Shown: positions 20,812 to 33,879 of the stretch, in pieces
How the letters are laid out: each line of letters starts with the position of its first letter
How positions within the stretch are numbered: position 1 is the first letter of the stretch
Assembly (NCBI GenBank): GCA_963971225.1
Contig: OZ020267.1
Coordinates: forward strand, 31,603,298 to 31,667,297
Length of the DNA: 64,000 nucleotides
Direction: 5' to 3'
DNA from: Melieria omissa
Taxonomy: Eukaryota; Arthropoda; Insecta; Diptera; Ulidiidae
Made by a program: the position numbers and the translations under genes
Notes under the pieces: generated by a model
What the model saw: only the letters and a program-made list of their open reading frames with translations
What the model was told of the DNA's origin: nothing
The model's database searches: none

Positions 20812-22947
20812 TCTATATATATAAAAATCAAATAAATTTCGTATGTGTTCTATAGACTCCCAAACCACCAGACCTATTTTAATAAAATATTACGTGTGTG
20901 TTTACGGGCACCGTGTGGAAGATTCTTAGCATAGGGGGCGTGGCATTATTCAAGGGGGCGTGGCACCGCCCATACAACTCAATTCTTTAATATTGAATAT
21001 CTTCAGAATTATAAGTCGTATAGCATTGAAATTTGGTACAGTGTCATGGCGTAAACATGTTGTTCGACCGGTAAAATTTAATGGGCGTTGGACAAGGGGC
21101 GTGGCACTTTTTAAATTCCGGTGTAACTTTCGAACTATAGCGTTCACATCAGTGAAACTCGGTACAAACTAACGATTTGGTCGTGTCCTTCGACAGGGAG
21201 AATAGGGTGGGTTTTTGACAAGGGGGCGTGGCGCCGCCCATACAAGCCAACTTTTTAATACGGAATATCTTCGGAATTATAAGTCGTATAGCATTGAAAT
21301 TTGGTACAGTGTCATGGCGTAAACGTGTCTTTCCAGAAATAAAATTTAATGGGCTTTGGAAAGGGGCGTGGCACTTTTTAAATTCCGGTGTAGCTTTTGA
21401 ACTATAGCATTCACATCAATGACACTCGGTATAAACTTATTATTTAGTCGTGTCCTTCGGCAGGGGGAATAGGGTTTATTTTGGACAAGGAGGCGTGGCA
21501 CCGCCCATACAACACAACTTTTTGATATGGAATATCTTCGGAATTATAAGTCGCTCAGCATTGAAATTTGGAACAGTGTCATGGCGTAAACGTGTCTTTC
21601 CAGAAATAAAATTTAATGGGCTTTGGAAAGGGGCGTGGCACTTTTTAAATTCCGGTGTAGCTTTTGAACTATAGCATTCACATCAATGACACTCGGTATA
21701 AACTTATTATTTAGTCGTGTCCTTCGGCAGGGAGAATAGGGTTTATTTTAGACAAGGGGGCGTGGCACCGTCCATACAACCCAAATTGTTGATTAGAAAT
21801 ATCTTCAGAATTATAGGTCGCTCAGTATTGAAATTTGGAACAGTGTCATTATGTAAGCATGTCATTCGACTGGTAAAATTTAATGGGCGTTGGACAAGGG
21901 GCGTGGAACTTTTTAAATTCCGGTGTTACTTTTGAACTATAGCATTCACATCAACGACACTTGGTACAAAGTAACGATTTGGTCATGTCCTTCGGCATGG
22001 GGAATAGGGTGTATTTTGGACAAGGAGGCGTGGCACCGCCCATACAACCCAACTTTTTGATATGGAATATCTTCGGAATTATAAGTCGCTCAGCATTGAA
22101 ATTTGGAACAGTGTCATGGCGTAAACGTGTCTTTCCACAAATAAAATTTAATGGGTTTTGGAAAGGGGCGTGGCACTTTTTAAATTCCGGTGTAGCTTTT
22201 GAACTATAGCATTCACATGAATGACACTCGGTATAAACTTATTATTTAGTCGTGTCCTTTGGCAGGGTGAATAGGGTGTATTTTGGACAAGGAGGCGTGG
22301 CACCGCCCATACAACACAACTTTTTGATATGGAATATCTTCGGAATTATAAGTCGCTCAGCATTGAAATTTGGAACAGTGTCATGGCGTAAACGTGTCTT
22401 TCCACAAATAAAATTTAATGGGTTTTGGAAAGGGGCGTGGCACTTTTTAAATTCCGGTGTAGCTTTTGAACTATAGCATTCACATGAATGACACTCGGTA
22501 TAAACTTATTATTTAGTCGTGTCCTTTGGCAGGGTGAATAGGGTGGATTTTGGACAACGGGGCGGGGCACCACTCATGCAACTCCAATTTTTAATATGGA
22601 ATAATTTCGGAATTATAAGTCATACAACACTAAAATTTAGTACCCTGTCGTCTCATACATGAGTCATTCTAATGATAAGATTTGATGGGCGTCAGACAAG
22701 GGGCGTGGCGCATTGTTTGTGACCCAAATATTTTGCTGAACTTTGAGTGGCACAGCAATGAAACTAAGTACGAACCTACCATTTTCCCTTCCGAAAGACG
22801 GGATGGTGCGGGTATTGAACAAGGGGGCTTGGAACCGCCCATATAACTTAAATCTATATATATATACAAGAAAGTGACTGTATGTGAGTTACGGCATCAC
22901 ACACAAACGGACCGTTTGGGCGAGACGAAGTTTGCCGGGTCAGCTAG
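20812..22947 (+). mobile_element. Non-autonomous Helitron
   Basis: The 5' end is TCTATATATATAAAA and the 3' end is CCGGGTCAGCTAG, inserted between A (20811) and T (22948) as Helitrons do. There are no inverted ends and no target duplication. The palindrome CAAACGG-A-CCGTTTG (22904-22918) lies 26 bases before the CTAG end and could be the terminator hairpin. No Rep or helicase frame is present. Nearly all of the interior is a tandem array. Confidence 0.85.
20932..22854 (+). repeat. 267-bp tandem array inside the Helitron
   Basis: The marker GCCCATAC or a close variant occurs at about 20968, 21236, 21503, 21770, 22038, 22305, 22572 and 22837, a period of 265-268. Each unit has two related halves of about 133 bp, each beginning with AAGGGGCGTGGCAC. 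The middle units (21503-22305) are most alike and the outer ones more diverged. Short ORFs in the array (for example 21450-21674 and 22252-22476) are copies of the same repeat and not genes. Confidence 0.9.
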
Positions 22948-24430
22948 TATCGTTATATAATATTATGTATTATATTATTAAATTATTTTTTCATATATCT
23001 TCTGATTTATTATTATTTTTATATAATTTATTTGAATTTTGATTTTGTTTATTAAATTATATTTTATTTGTATTAACTTTAATTTGCAGCTAATTTTAAA
23101 TGTATATTTTTGTATTTAATTTGTCTTGAATTTTAATTTTGTTTGTTTATTTCATTATATTTAATTCTTATATTTATTTATTTATAAATGTTCTCATGTA
23201 TTAATTTGGTATTATCTTTTGTTATAATTTTTCAACAATATTTAATTAATTTTTTTGTTTGGTTTGAATTGTTTGTGAATTTTAATATAGTTTGTTTTGT
23301 TTGTTCCATTACATTTATTTAGAATTATTTTTAAATTCTTTTACTTGAATTTTGGTTATGTTGCGTTAGTTATAATAAATTTTATATTTTTATTTATTTA
23401 TTTAAATTATATTTACTTTCAATTTAAACACATTTTAAATTATATTTTTTTTGAATTTAATTTGTTTAGAAACAAATTTTTATATAGTTTTTTATTTTAT
23501 GACATTTATTCATATTTCATTATATTTACTTTTTTTATTTGATTTTTTAATTTTCTGTAATCAGCAGTGAAATCAGCATTGATTTGTAATTAATAATGAA
23601 ATCTTCTTGCATATCTTCTTATTTTTCTTTACTCTATTTACTTACTTTATATTTCTTTTAAAATTTTTTATTAAAATTAATTTGAAATTGAAAATTATTT
23701 TATTTTAATATTATTTTATTTTTAGCATTTTTTATATTAATTTTTATTTTTATCAATAACTTTAAAATTTGTATTATTAATTGAATATTTTTTTTACTCT
23801 TTGTTTACCATTACTTTTTGTAATTTTTATTGTTAATTTTGTTTTTATTTTAATTTATTTTTAGTTGTTTTTTGACAACAGGTCTTTTATTTTAATTTAT
23901 TTATTGTATATATTTTAATTTAGTTTCAAATTGAATTTAATTAATTTAATTATTTAATTTTGTATTTTAAATAATAATATAAATATTTAGTTTATGAATT
24001 TAAATTTAATATATTTTTATTTCATCAATAATGAAATCATCAGTAAATAATTAATTTGCAATCAATAATTAAATAATAGTAAAAATTAAATATTTAAAAA
24101 TAATAATAGTATATTTTATTTTTTGTTTTATGTTTTTTATTTTTACATATATTTTTAAGTGTTAGTTGTTGATGTGATGTGTCAATAATTTATTTGTATT
24201 TTTTTTTAATGCATTTGTTGCTCTTTTGAATTAATTTTTTCTTTAATTTTAATTATTTTAAGATATTTTAAGTTTTTATTATTTTTGCATTTAGTTTTGT
24301 TTGTAATTGTTTCATTTTTATTATTAATATTTTTTATTTCAATGCTTATTTTGTTTTTTTTAATTTAAAATACTTTATTTCTAATTAATCATTTTCATAT
24401 TTTATTGCTATTTATGCGATTTAATTACTA
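22948..24430. repeat. Extremely AT-rich tract
   Basis: About 1.5 kb is made almost wholly of TTTATTT, AATTTAATT and similar words. No unit repeats cleanly and no frame is protein-like. Confidence 0.6.
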
Positions 24431-26620
24431 TTCACACTATTTTTTAACACAGCTTATTCCAATTGGTTCCTCATGTTTTACTTTACACAGGCTTGTTAGT
24501 TGTTTTTTTTTAATACTCGCAACACTGAATTGACCTCCTCCGGCTTTCAACTCACCACAAACATATGATTTGCCGGCTTTTTGCAATACACCACACTCAC
24601 ATGCAATTCCATGCTCCACATTATCTTTCACCTCAACAATGTTTTTTCAACATTATTGAGCTTTCTACTTTGCTGTTATTCGTTGCTCAATAAGCTGCTA
24701 GCCACATGTTGCTCACAGATCGAAAGCAACATTGAAGCAAAATGCAGCAGAGACGCGCCGTTTGTGAGTCTTTGCTAAAATGTTTACAGCACAGAAATAT
24801 CAAAGCTACAAGTGCGACTTTATTTCTGCAATTTGCAATAAATCCTGTGTTAATCGTTTTTTACATTAGAGGAGTGAAATATATTTTTTTTTTCTGTAAC
24901 TTTTCATTTAATTTGCAGCAGAAGATACTAATTTGCTTTCATTTTATTAGCAGCAACACACTGTGGCAACAATGCTTCTGCCGAGCTTTGAGTAGCTTCC
25001 TTCAATTTAGTCGAGACGCATCACATCGTAGTTTTTGTTTTTTTTTTCTCTCCAGCAACAACACTAACTTATCTTGTTTTATCAGATGCTCAAACCCCAC
25101 TAACACGAATGCTTTGTGATAATGCAACAGATGTCGCTGCTGCTTGTAAATGGTTTGCCATCGCATCGAAACACCCAGCCAGACCGTGTATACTTGTTGT
25201 AGTTGTAGTTAACACGAGTATGGGGCGGCTTATCACCTTTGAAAATTGTTTTCATTTAATTGCACAAACAACAAACAACAGGCGTCCGACTAAATGTTTC
25301 GATTAATTCGTTTATCGCCGCTCTGATCTTGCTAACTGCAAACCTCTGTCTATTTCCTGCGGCACATTTTTGATATTTTAGTCTATTCGTAGATTTTCAA
25401 CGTATCTGCTGCGCGGCGCTTCTTATTAAACGGTCAACCACTCAGTGATACCAACGTTTTGTACTTTTCAATTCTTTTCAATTTGTCATTTGTGAATTTT
25501 GATATTGAAATTCAATTCAAACGCCAAAATGTGCATCAGCGAGGAATACAAACACATGCACATCTATCTAGCGGTAAATTAACCAAATTCAACTCTCAGT
25601 CTGCAACATTTGCAAGTGTTCAATGCAGCCGAGTTCAATCCAACCGAGGCAGCAACTTTCTTTCTCATAAGTTGCGTATCAGCGTAAAAACTTTAATAAC
25701 AATTTTACACAACACAAACAAATGTGAAAAATTAAAACAAAAAGGGTTAATTTAATAAACACACAAAGCAAAAGAAAGCAGAAATCACCTTTAATGCATT
25801 CACTTAATTACCAACCATAAAGTTGTACCTTTTTTTTCGTCTTATTTGTTGCTGTTGTTGTTGTAAGTTTGCTGCCATGGCTTCTTCAATCGTTTGTTGG
25901 CTTTTTTGCATATTACAACCAATGGCGACGGCATTGCTGATGACGTTGTTGTTGTTGGTGGTGCGAGCAGTCGTTGCTACTGTTGGTTTGTCTGTCCGTC
26001 CATTTGCCATCGTCTGTCTATAGGTTGGTTCATGTGCAATTTGTATTTTATTAATTTCTGTAATTGTCTGCGCAATCCAGTAGCTGCCGTCGCGCAAGTT
26101 CCGTTAATTGCCATTGTTGCCAACGTTTTGCTGCTCACAATCGCATAAATTTTATAGCAAAAGCAAGCAACAAGAAAAAAACCCCTGCAAATGAATGTAC
26201 AAAAAATTTGCAACAGACACAAAAAACCCAATGCGGTAGTAGAAATGTTCATTTGCTGCGCTTGTTGTTGTTGTTATTGTTCTTGTTGCTGCTGTGCTGT
26301 ACTTCTTTGTTTTTTGTTGTTGCAATGTTTTATTGTTTTTTTTTTTATTGTTTCTCTCAATTATTCTGTGCACTTTGCGTTGTCGGTCGGTGCTGTTACG
26401 CCCCTTTATTGCGACGTCATTGCATGAATTCGCACGCGAGTTTTTTTTTTTTGTTGCACTGCACTATGCGCTTAAGTGCGCCAAAGTGTTGCCACCTTTT
26501 TTGTGTTGGCTAAAGAGGTTATTGTCTGCGCGGCTGCATTGGTTGCTTCCTGCTTGTTGCTGGAAGAAGCTGCAACATTGAAATTGTTGAGTGAGGTATG
26601 AGGGGAAATATTTTCGTATT
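24431..26620. other. Repeat-poor intronic island
   Basis: Composition returns to balanced, with CAG/TTG and long GTT runs (25847-25866 and 26262-26300). Open frames are Leu/Cys- or Gln-rich translations of these runs and overlap on both strands. No exon is recognised. Confidence 0.25.
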
Positions 26621-26929
26621 GGAATTGGAAATATGGATTTTTAAAGAAATTTTATTAGAGTCTGAGTGATTAATAGGGTTCGGCTTCGGCTAAAATGTCA
26701 CCTTTGGTCGGCCTCTGAACTTTATTCGTGTCTGCGTTTCTTGGCGGTTTGGAATTCTATGCGTTTTTCTTCATTCTTCTTCTCCTTTGTATCACTATCG
26801 AACCTATCCAGGGTTGTATTTCTTTCTGCTATGTCAGGCATGCATTTCTCCTTGACACCGGGGCTGCCAAATAAACACAATTTATTCCAATATCGAAAAA
26901 TCTAAAGAATTTTCAACAAATTCTTGAAC

Positions 26930-27400
26930 ACTTGTTCTTTGAAAGAATATAAAAACTTGAAAATATAAAAAGTATCAAACATAAAGTCATAGTTTATTTG
27001 AAATAAACTGAAAAATATTTTAACTTGTAAAATTTTAACATTTTCACAATTTTTTTATATGAAAAAACACACTTCTATAGCTGCCCAGTTACTCTAAATT
27101 TCTACAAAACAAATTTAAAAAGATTTTAAATTTTTATAAAATTTGTAAACCCAAAATATTCATCTATCTTTGTTACTTTTTCTCCTACACTCTTCTCCAG
27201 CTCTCTGAACTCTTGTTAGTATTTTGTAGTTTCTTTGAAAGAATATGTAAACATAAAAATATATTTTGACATTTAATATTTTTTATATAAAAACACATAT
27301 TTCTACAGCTGTTCAGTTTTTCTTCATTTCTACAAAACAACTTTTAATAAATCTTAAATATTTATAAATTTTTTAAACCCAAAATATGCATTCAACTTGA
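26930..27400. repeat. Diverged tandem duplication, about 227 bp
   Basis: Two copies of an AT-rich segment share AGCTGnnCAGTT (27079 and 27306), TTTCTACAAAACAA and AAACCCAAAATAT(G/T)CAT. It is non-coding. Confidence 0.6.
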
Positions 27401-27539
27401 GATATTAAAGAATTAATTATTAACTTTATATAAAACCATTTAGTTGACATTTTCTCCTAAGCATGTTTTTGCCATTGCGACATAATATTAAAAAATATTT
27501 TAAAATATTTTGATCCTTGGTGGCAACACTCGATGCGCA

Positions 27540-29000
27540 TTTGAACCCTTTTAACCGCAAACGTTTCACGTGTTGTGTGCAAATCGCTCTTAAGTTCACA
27601 TGTCAAATCGATTATGGGCGTTGTTGTTGGTTGGCAGCGTAATTGATTATTTCGTATGTCAACGCATCAAACTAATGACCAACAAACATTATAATTTAAA
27701 AACAGTTGGAATAACGGTGCCAACAACTGATCAGCCGCTTCAATATTTAATAAAATTGCCAATAATTTTCAAGTTTGCAGAATTTCTGCAATGAATTTCG
27801 CAAAATATTTCGACTTTCTTTTGATCCTGACCGCTTTTAAAAAGGTGTTGCGGTTGTTGTTGTTATTGCACATAACGGTACTCAAGTATTATTGTTTTGC
27901 ATTCCTTGGTGTAGCAGAAAAATTCATTAACATTCGCCTACAACAGGCAACGAAAATGTCTGTGTCTCTTCTGCTGTTGTTGTTGTTGCCAGGAGCCAGT
28001 CCAGACAGTGTTCGTTCCAGCACCAACTGACAACGCACACGCCTGCGCCTACGCCCGCCCATGCTGCCTGCTGCTGCTGACTCTTGGCTGCTTGCGTTGC
28101 AGCATTGTTGGTGGCATTGTGGCAACACTCCTCTCACATCTTTGCGGCCGCAGTGGATGCAGCGATTTGCCGCTGACGAGCGCATGATTAATACACCAAA
28201 GTGTCGTTTTGCAGTCTTGTTGTTGTTGTTTTTGTTGCCCTGCATGAACTTTTCTAGTTCACAAGTGTTGTTGGTGCAGGCAACAATAAATGAATAAACG
28301 CATAGACCGATGAAGGAAGACACTGCCGGCTGCCAAACTCTGCACTGCTGTGATGTCAGTTGGTGTCATCGAATTTGTGGTTTATTGATGATGCACCTTT
28401 TGGTTTTTGAAGTTTTTATGGAAAACAAGCCAAATTTCCGTTCATAGTCGTCGTTTGTTCTTTACGGTTTGTTGTTATTGTTGCGGTTTGATGTTTCGGT
28501 TGACTGTAATTGCTGCACTGGCGTTGCGTTCACTTGTCGTGGCGCGTTTTGTGTGATTCGAAATTTGGTTTGTGCTCGACCGACAAAAGACTATTTGTCA
28601 AGCATTCAAAAGCAAATCGATCATCTTCCCGACAACCGCCCGAGAACGAATCGCCACTACTCCAACAACGCATAAAGGTTGAAAGTGCCGACCGATTTGT
28701 GTTTGCGATCAAAAACACATTTATCTTTCTTATCGCATTGCTGCGATCTAGTTTGCTGCATTGATTCTTTGCCCGTTTGTTGTGGCCAAGTGTGGTCAAC
28801 TGTCGGTTGGAACAGTCTGACATAAATTGTAATTAACGTCAATGTTTGGACTTTAATAGTTTGTAATGTCGTTTGGAATTAATTTATGCGAAAGCGACAA
28901 TTAGCATTGGTTGTCTTACAAGACTAATTTGCTTAATTGGCCATAACTACGTTTAGTCTGATGGAATGGCAGCAAATTACAGTAGCTGCCACTTTTCAAG
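27540..29000. other. Repeat-poor intronic island
   Basis: GC rises near 28020-28160. GTT runs lie at 27850-27865, 27972-27989 and 28218-28240. No exon or RNA is recognised; conservation across flies would show whether it is an enhancer. Confidence 0.25.
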
Positions 29001-29025
29001 CTTAATTACTTTCTAACTTAAGACT

Positions 29026-29110
29026 TAACCCGTTAACGGGTTACGACCTGACGCAAAAGTTTTCTCAAGGCGCCTCTGTTTTGCTCGAGCCTTCCGCAAT
29101 TGGTCACACC
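29026..29110 (+). repeat. Dispersed repeat copy 3 with an 18-bp perfect palindrome
   Basis: TAACCCGTTAACGGGTTA (29026-29043) is a perfect palindrome. It is followed by the GCGCCTCTGTTTTGC and CAATTGGTCACACCA words shared with 5551-5640 and 12376-12450. Confidence 0.7.
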
Positions 29111-29189
29111 AAAAAATGATGGAACAAGCAAGCAAGTTACAACCAAAAAGGACGAAGCTTTCTGCAACTGATTTGTTCAACAGAAGTTA

Positions 29190-29795
29190 GTAAAGTTAGG
29201 TTAGGTTGATACCACAAATAAGGGAACAAAAATCTCATAAAATCAAATCAGTTCTGATGTGACTCATAGCTTCAATTTTTCTCGTTGGAACGAAAAAGAA
29301 ATAAGGACCCATCATTCTGATCTGTTCAACGGAGTCAAGTAGGCTTTATAGGTTAGGTAAAGTTAGGTTAGGTTTATACCACATATAAGGAAGGAAAATT
29401 TCATAAAATCAAATCAATTGTGATGCGTTTTACAGCTTCAATTCGTTTCGTTAGAGCGAGAAAGAAATAAGGACGAAGCATTTTGATCTGTTCAACCTAG
29501 TCAAGTCAGCTTTATTGGTTAGGCAAAGCTAGTTTAAGTTGATACCACATATAAAGGAACAAAAATCTCATTATATAAAATCAATTGTGATGTGTTTTAC
29601 AGCTTCAATTCTTCTCGTTGGAGCGAGAAAGAAAGAAGGACAAATGGGTTCTGATCTGATCAACGTGATATGTTCAAGTAGGCTTTATAGGTTCGGTAAA
29701 GTTAGGTTAGGTTGATACCACAAAGCAGGGAACAAAAAATCTCATAAAATCAAATCAATTCTGATGTGTCTCATAGTTAATTAATTCTTCTCGCT
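29190..29795 (+). repeat. Tandem array of about 167 bp, four copies
   Basis: The word ATACCACA recurs at 29209, 29376, 29542 and 29715. Each unit has GTTAGGTTAGGTT, then AATCTCATAAAATCAAATCA, GATGTG, AGCTTCAATT and a CTCG...GAAAGAA block. Copies are moderately diverged. Confidence 0.85.
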
Positions 29796-30207
29796 AAAGC
29801 TTTTTCTCCAACAAAGTAGTTATTGCAGTTTTCGAAAATTTTCTTGCATTGAAATTTGTTCAAAAAATTAGGAAAAAAAGCCTTCGTAAAACATTGGTCA
29901 TTTGCAAATCTTTTGGCTTTTTTGGGATAAATTTTTGGCACGAAAAACATTTTTGTTTTCGGCATCATTAATTTAATTTAATTTTCATAGTCAGTTGCCA
30001 AACTTGGAGCATTGTGAGAAGTTTTGATGCAATTGACAAAATTAGATGCAATGCTTTCAATCCATAAGTTTACAATTCCCTGCTGCGCAGTGGTCGAAAA
30101 AACATTTTCTTCCCTTGTTTGAGTTTTTTGAGTTTGAGTCGTTTGAGAATCCTATTTCCAGATCTTCATGCCTGTGCAATGTTGAAAACAAGTTTATCAA
30201 TCTTTAA

Positions 30208-30439
30208 CACTAGAAAGAGTGCAAGTTTTCCAGACTACTACTATTATATCCGCTAATATCTCGAAAAATACACATGGGATTTGGCAAATTTTGTACAAAA
30301 AAAATTGAAAACAAAAAATACACTTTTTCACGATAAAAAAATAAAAGCCATCAAAGCCAAAAGTTAATAGAAATACTAAAGAAAATGCGGATATTTAAAA
30401 ATGAAAAACCGCCAAATTACCGCAATGGTCTTTTTAGTG
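30208..30439. mobile_element. TTAA-flanked MITE family B, copy 2 (inverted)
   Basis: Ends CACTAGAAAG and CTTTTTAGTG have TTAA on both sides (30204-30207 and 30440-30443). The body is the reverse complement of 6066-6306. Confidence 0.8.
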
Positions 30440-30443
30440 TTAA

Positions 30444-31615
30444 ATGATTGAAGAAGAAAACTTTCAAACTATAACTGGCACTGCAAATGTTTACATTTTT
30501 TGGTGTGGTCTCATATTATTAGACTTTCTAAGAAAGAAGAGTTACGTGTCTGAGGTAGCTTCTCGATATGGCATTGAATTTCGCATTTGAAACACCATAT
30601 CGGAGATTTATAGATAGTAAGTGCTTCATAAGCTTTGTGAGATTAATGAGTTGTTAATATGTATAGGAAGATTTCTTTATAGGTAGAAAGCAGCGGTTGC
30701 GAGCTCTACCGTTCTGCTGTCGCTTCCTCGAATAGGTCTTCCCTACATGGGCGGAAAAGCTAAGCATTTGAGCCAACCCGCATGGTCATGGAAGATCTTG
30801 TCAACAGATCGGCTAGAGAGTCACTACCTATACTTTCCCTAAGGACTTTTCAACGCTCAGGTTTCACACTCGTCTTCTACAAAAAGAATTGTAGGAGATT
30901 ACCAATCTCCCTGCTTGTAGACCAAATTGCCAGTGACTCGAGATGACTGTCGTCAGCATGGAGACATTCCTTCGCGAATTCAAGTGTCTTTATACAAAAA
31001 TCTATCGATTTTTATTGAAATGTAATCGAAACTATTAAATGTTGCCATGGAAAACTAGAACAAAAATAGTACAACACGTATTCTGTACGCTTTCGGAACA
31101 AGGAAAACATATACAATTTCTTACTTTTGTATCTTTTCATGAGCTTTTCGTTGCTTTGTTGAACAAATTATTCATTACTCAATTCATATAAAATATTATT
31201 TAATATTTAGATGGAATACAGTTTCTGTAATGATTATAATACGCCACAAAAACGCTTGAACTGGATGTACATCCAACTCTATTAATATCCGTTCAAGCGC
31301 AGAATCTTACAAAACTCGAACGTGGTATTGCATTATAATTTCAGTTGTATGAGTGTTAGGGTTGACTCTACTCTTTGTGTTTGCTGAAAATGCATTGGAT
31401 TCTTAAAATTAATTGTTGGTTGGAAGAATTCTTAAGAAGGAACAAATTTTGAAAATAAAGCAAATACAATGCCTAATCTTTTTTTCTTTTTCCATTTATT
31501 TTGTTTTCATGATTTTTATTCTGAACTTGTTAACGTTGATTTATGTTTAGTCATCGAACAATGATATAAATAAGCATCGATCCGCGCTTCCATCGTACCT
31601 AATATTTACTACAAG
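30444..31615. other. Intronic sequence, possibly old repeat at 30680-30990
   Basis: 30680-30990 has a balanced, formerly-coding look but no frame or motif I can name. The remainder is AT-rich and featureless. Confidence 0.2.
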
Positions 31616-32110
31616 TTCAGGTTAGGTTAGGTTAAGTAGAGGGAAAAGTGTGTGTGAGGCACAAACCGTACTTCCACTTGGAGGCCAAGTGGCCCATTGT
31701 ATGTAAATCTCGTATTTTCCTTTGGTGCTAACTAATCGATTAGTCCATCCGGAGCAAACCAGTTTGGCCTTTTAATAAAAGATTTTCGTTGCTGAGATTT
31801 CGATTTTCGCCATTCTAGCCTGGTCTGTTAGGAATCTTGATTCCATTGCACAGTGGTACAGGGTTGTATCGTTTCGACCTCTTTGCAAAGTTTCAATACA
31901 CATCTGTAGACAAGAGCATAGATAGAGCTGAATGGAAGTTCGACGCAGGGACAATGCAAATGGGGTTTTTCTCATGGACAGTGGGGCCCATTGTGCCCGG
32001 CAGATGCCGCATCGGATTGGTCTTTCTGCACAAGTTTTCATCGCCTTCTCATCATCATTTCTCCCATCATTTCTTGGGCTCCCAAAGTTTGTACTTTAGG
32101 ACTTAAATAT
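31616..32110 (-). repeat. Dispersed retrotransposon-derived segment
   Basis: It begins with GGTTAGGTTAGGTTA (31620-31634). Its reverse complement has ACAATGGGCCACTTGGCC, similar to the tail words of the SINE and LINE repeats at 13472-13540 and 14669-14735. The minus-strand frame at 31772-32041 is open but has no motif I recognise. Confidence 0.4.
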
Positions 32111-32509
32111 TTATTTATTTATATACTAAAGCGTTATAAACTAAGGTAAAAGTCTACTGAGAAAATACCAATTAAGGATGAGGTTGGGTGACTCTAGGAA
32201 GACAGATTTAGGAAGCGCAAAATCAAAGTCCAATGACACAAACAGTTTATTGAGCTCAATTGAAGCTCTGGAAAGAAGTCCTCAAGAAGCCAACATAAAA
32301 CGGCACTGGATTCCGAAGGAGTTTCAGCGAAGAACAAAAGACCATCCTGCTCAGAAAAACAGGAAAATTGACGGAACTATTAACAATATCAAAAACGAAA
32401 GAAAGTCATAGTATACTTCTTCTGCTCTGAAGGGATTTAGAATTAATGAGTTCAAGATGTGAGGAATATAATTTTTGTACTTTAGAGAAAAGTTTCTACA
32501 TACAATTAA

Positions 32510-33710
32510 AAAAAAGAAACAGTTTGCAGGAATGGCACGTTTTTAGTTGATGCTGTAAGACAAATGAGGTTAGGTTTTGCCAATCTTTGCTTCTAGTTGA
32601 AATTTATGATAAAACGAAAACGACAATTAGGTTAGGTTTTAGTAATTCCTTCCTCTAGTTCAAATTTAAGACAAATTTAATACAAATAAGAAAAAACTAT
32701 TCCTTTTCATAGTCGTAGACAACGCGACTTAGTGGAACAGTGGAACGTTGTGCAAACCAGTTTGCAAGAATGCCACGTTTTTAGTTGATTCTGTAAGAGA
32801 AATGAGGTTAGGTTTTAGTAATTTCTTGTTCTAGTTCAAATTTAAGACAACAAATTTAATACAAATAAGAGAAAACTATTCCTTTTCACAGTCGTAGGCA
32901 ACGCGACTCAGTGGAACAGTGGAACTTTGTGCAAGTTGTGGAACTTTTTCAAAGAAACCAGTTTGCAAGAATGCCACGTTTTTAGTTGATTCTGTAAGGG
33001 AAGTGAGGTTATGTTTTGGGAATTCTTTCTTCTAGTTGAAATTTAAGAAAAAAAAAACAAAACGGGAAATGAAGTTAGGTTTTAGTAATTTCTTGTTCTA
33101 GTTCAAATTTAAGACAACAAATTTAATACAAATAAGAGAAAACTATTCCTTTTCATAGTCGTAGACAAGGCGACTCAGTGGAACAGTGGAACTTTGTGCA
33201 AGTTGTGGAACTTTTTCAACGAAACCAGTTTGCCAGAATGCCACGTTTTTAGTTGATTCTGTAAGAGAAGTGAGGTTATGTTTTGGTAATTCTTTCTTCT
33301 AGTTGTAATTTAAGAAAAAAAAAACAAAACGAGAAATGAGGTTAGGTTTTAGTAATTTCTTGTTCTAGTTCAAATTTAAGACAACAAATTGCATACAAAT
33401 AAGAGAAAACTATTCCTTTTCACAGTCGTAGGCAACGAAACGGTGGAACTTTGTGCAAGTTGTGGAACTTTTTCAAAAAAAACCAGTTTGCAAGAATGCC
33501 ACGTTTTTAGTTGATTCTGTAAGGGAAGTGAGGTTATGTTTTGGGAATTCTTTCTTCTAGTTGAAATTTAAGAAAAAAAAACAAAACGGGAAATGAGGTT
33601 AGGTTCAAATTTAAGACAACAAATTTAATAAAAATAAGAGAAAACTATTCCTTTTCACAGTCGTAGGCAACCCGACTCAGTGGAACTTTTTGCAAGCTGC
33701 CATCACCTAA
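32510..33710 (+). repeat. Composite tandem array, five copies of 200-267 bp
   Basis: CACGTTTTTAGTTGAT recurs at about 32536, 32774, 32975, 33242 and 33500. The units mix blocks: GAGGTTAGGTTTTAGTAATT, GTTCAAATTTAAGACAACAA, CTATTCCTTTTCA(C/T)AGTCGTAG, and a CAGTGGAAC / GGAACTTTGTGCAAGTTG block. Unit length varies because blocks are gained or lost. Confidence 0.85.
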
Positions 33711-33879
33711 CTTTGTTTGACAATACTGATGAATGAAATTAACCATGGCTCTTTATTGGCTCATTAACATTTCAACTATAAACAATTTTTTAATTATTTT
33801 CACGTTTTTTAATTAGACTTGTAACGACTTTTCCTGAGGGTAGCTCACAAAAAATGTACGAAAATCTTTGGAGAGCAGA

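Noticed and set aside
20950..22869. Six or so short ORFs with similar proteins (GGVAPPIQ...)
   Set aside because: These are translated copies of the 267-bp repeat in the Helitron, not a gene family.
24742..28323. Several Leu/Cys- or Gln-rich ORFs
   Set aside because: They are translations of GTT/CAA runs on opposite strands, with no consistent frame or domain.
31620..31634. GGTTAGGTTAGGTTA, like the insect telomere unit TTAGG
   Set aside because: Only three units; GGTTAGGTTA words recur throughout the dispersed repeats here, and flies lack TTAGG telomeres.
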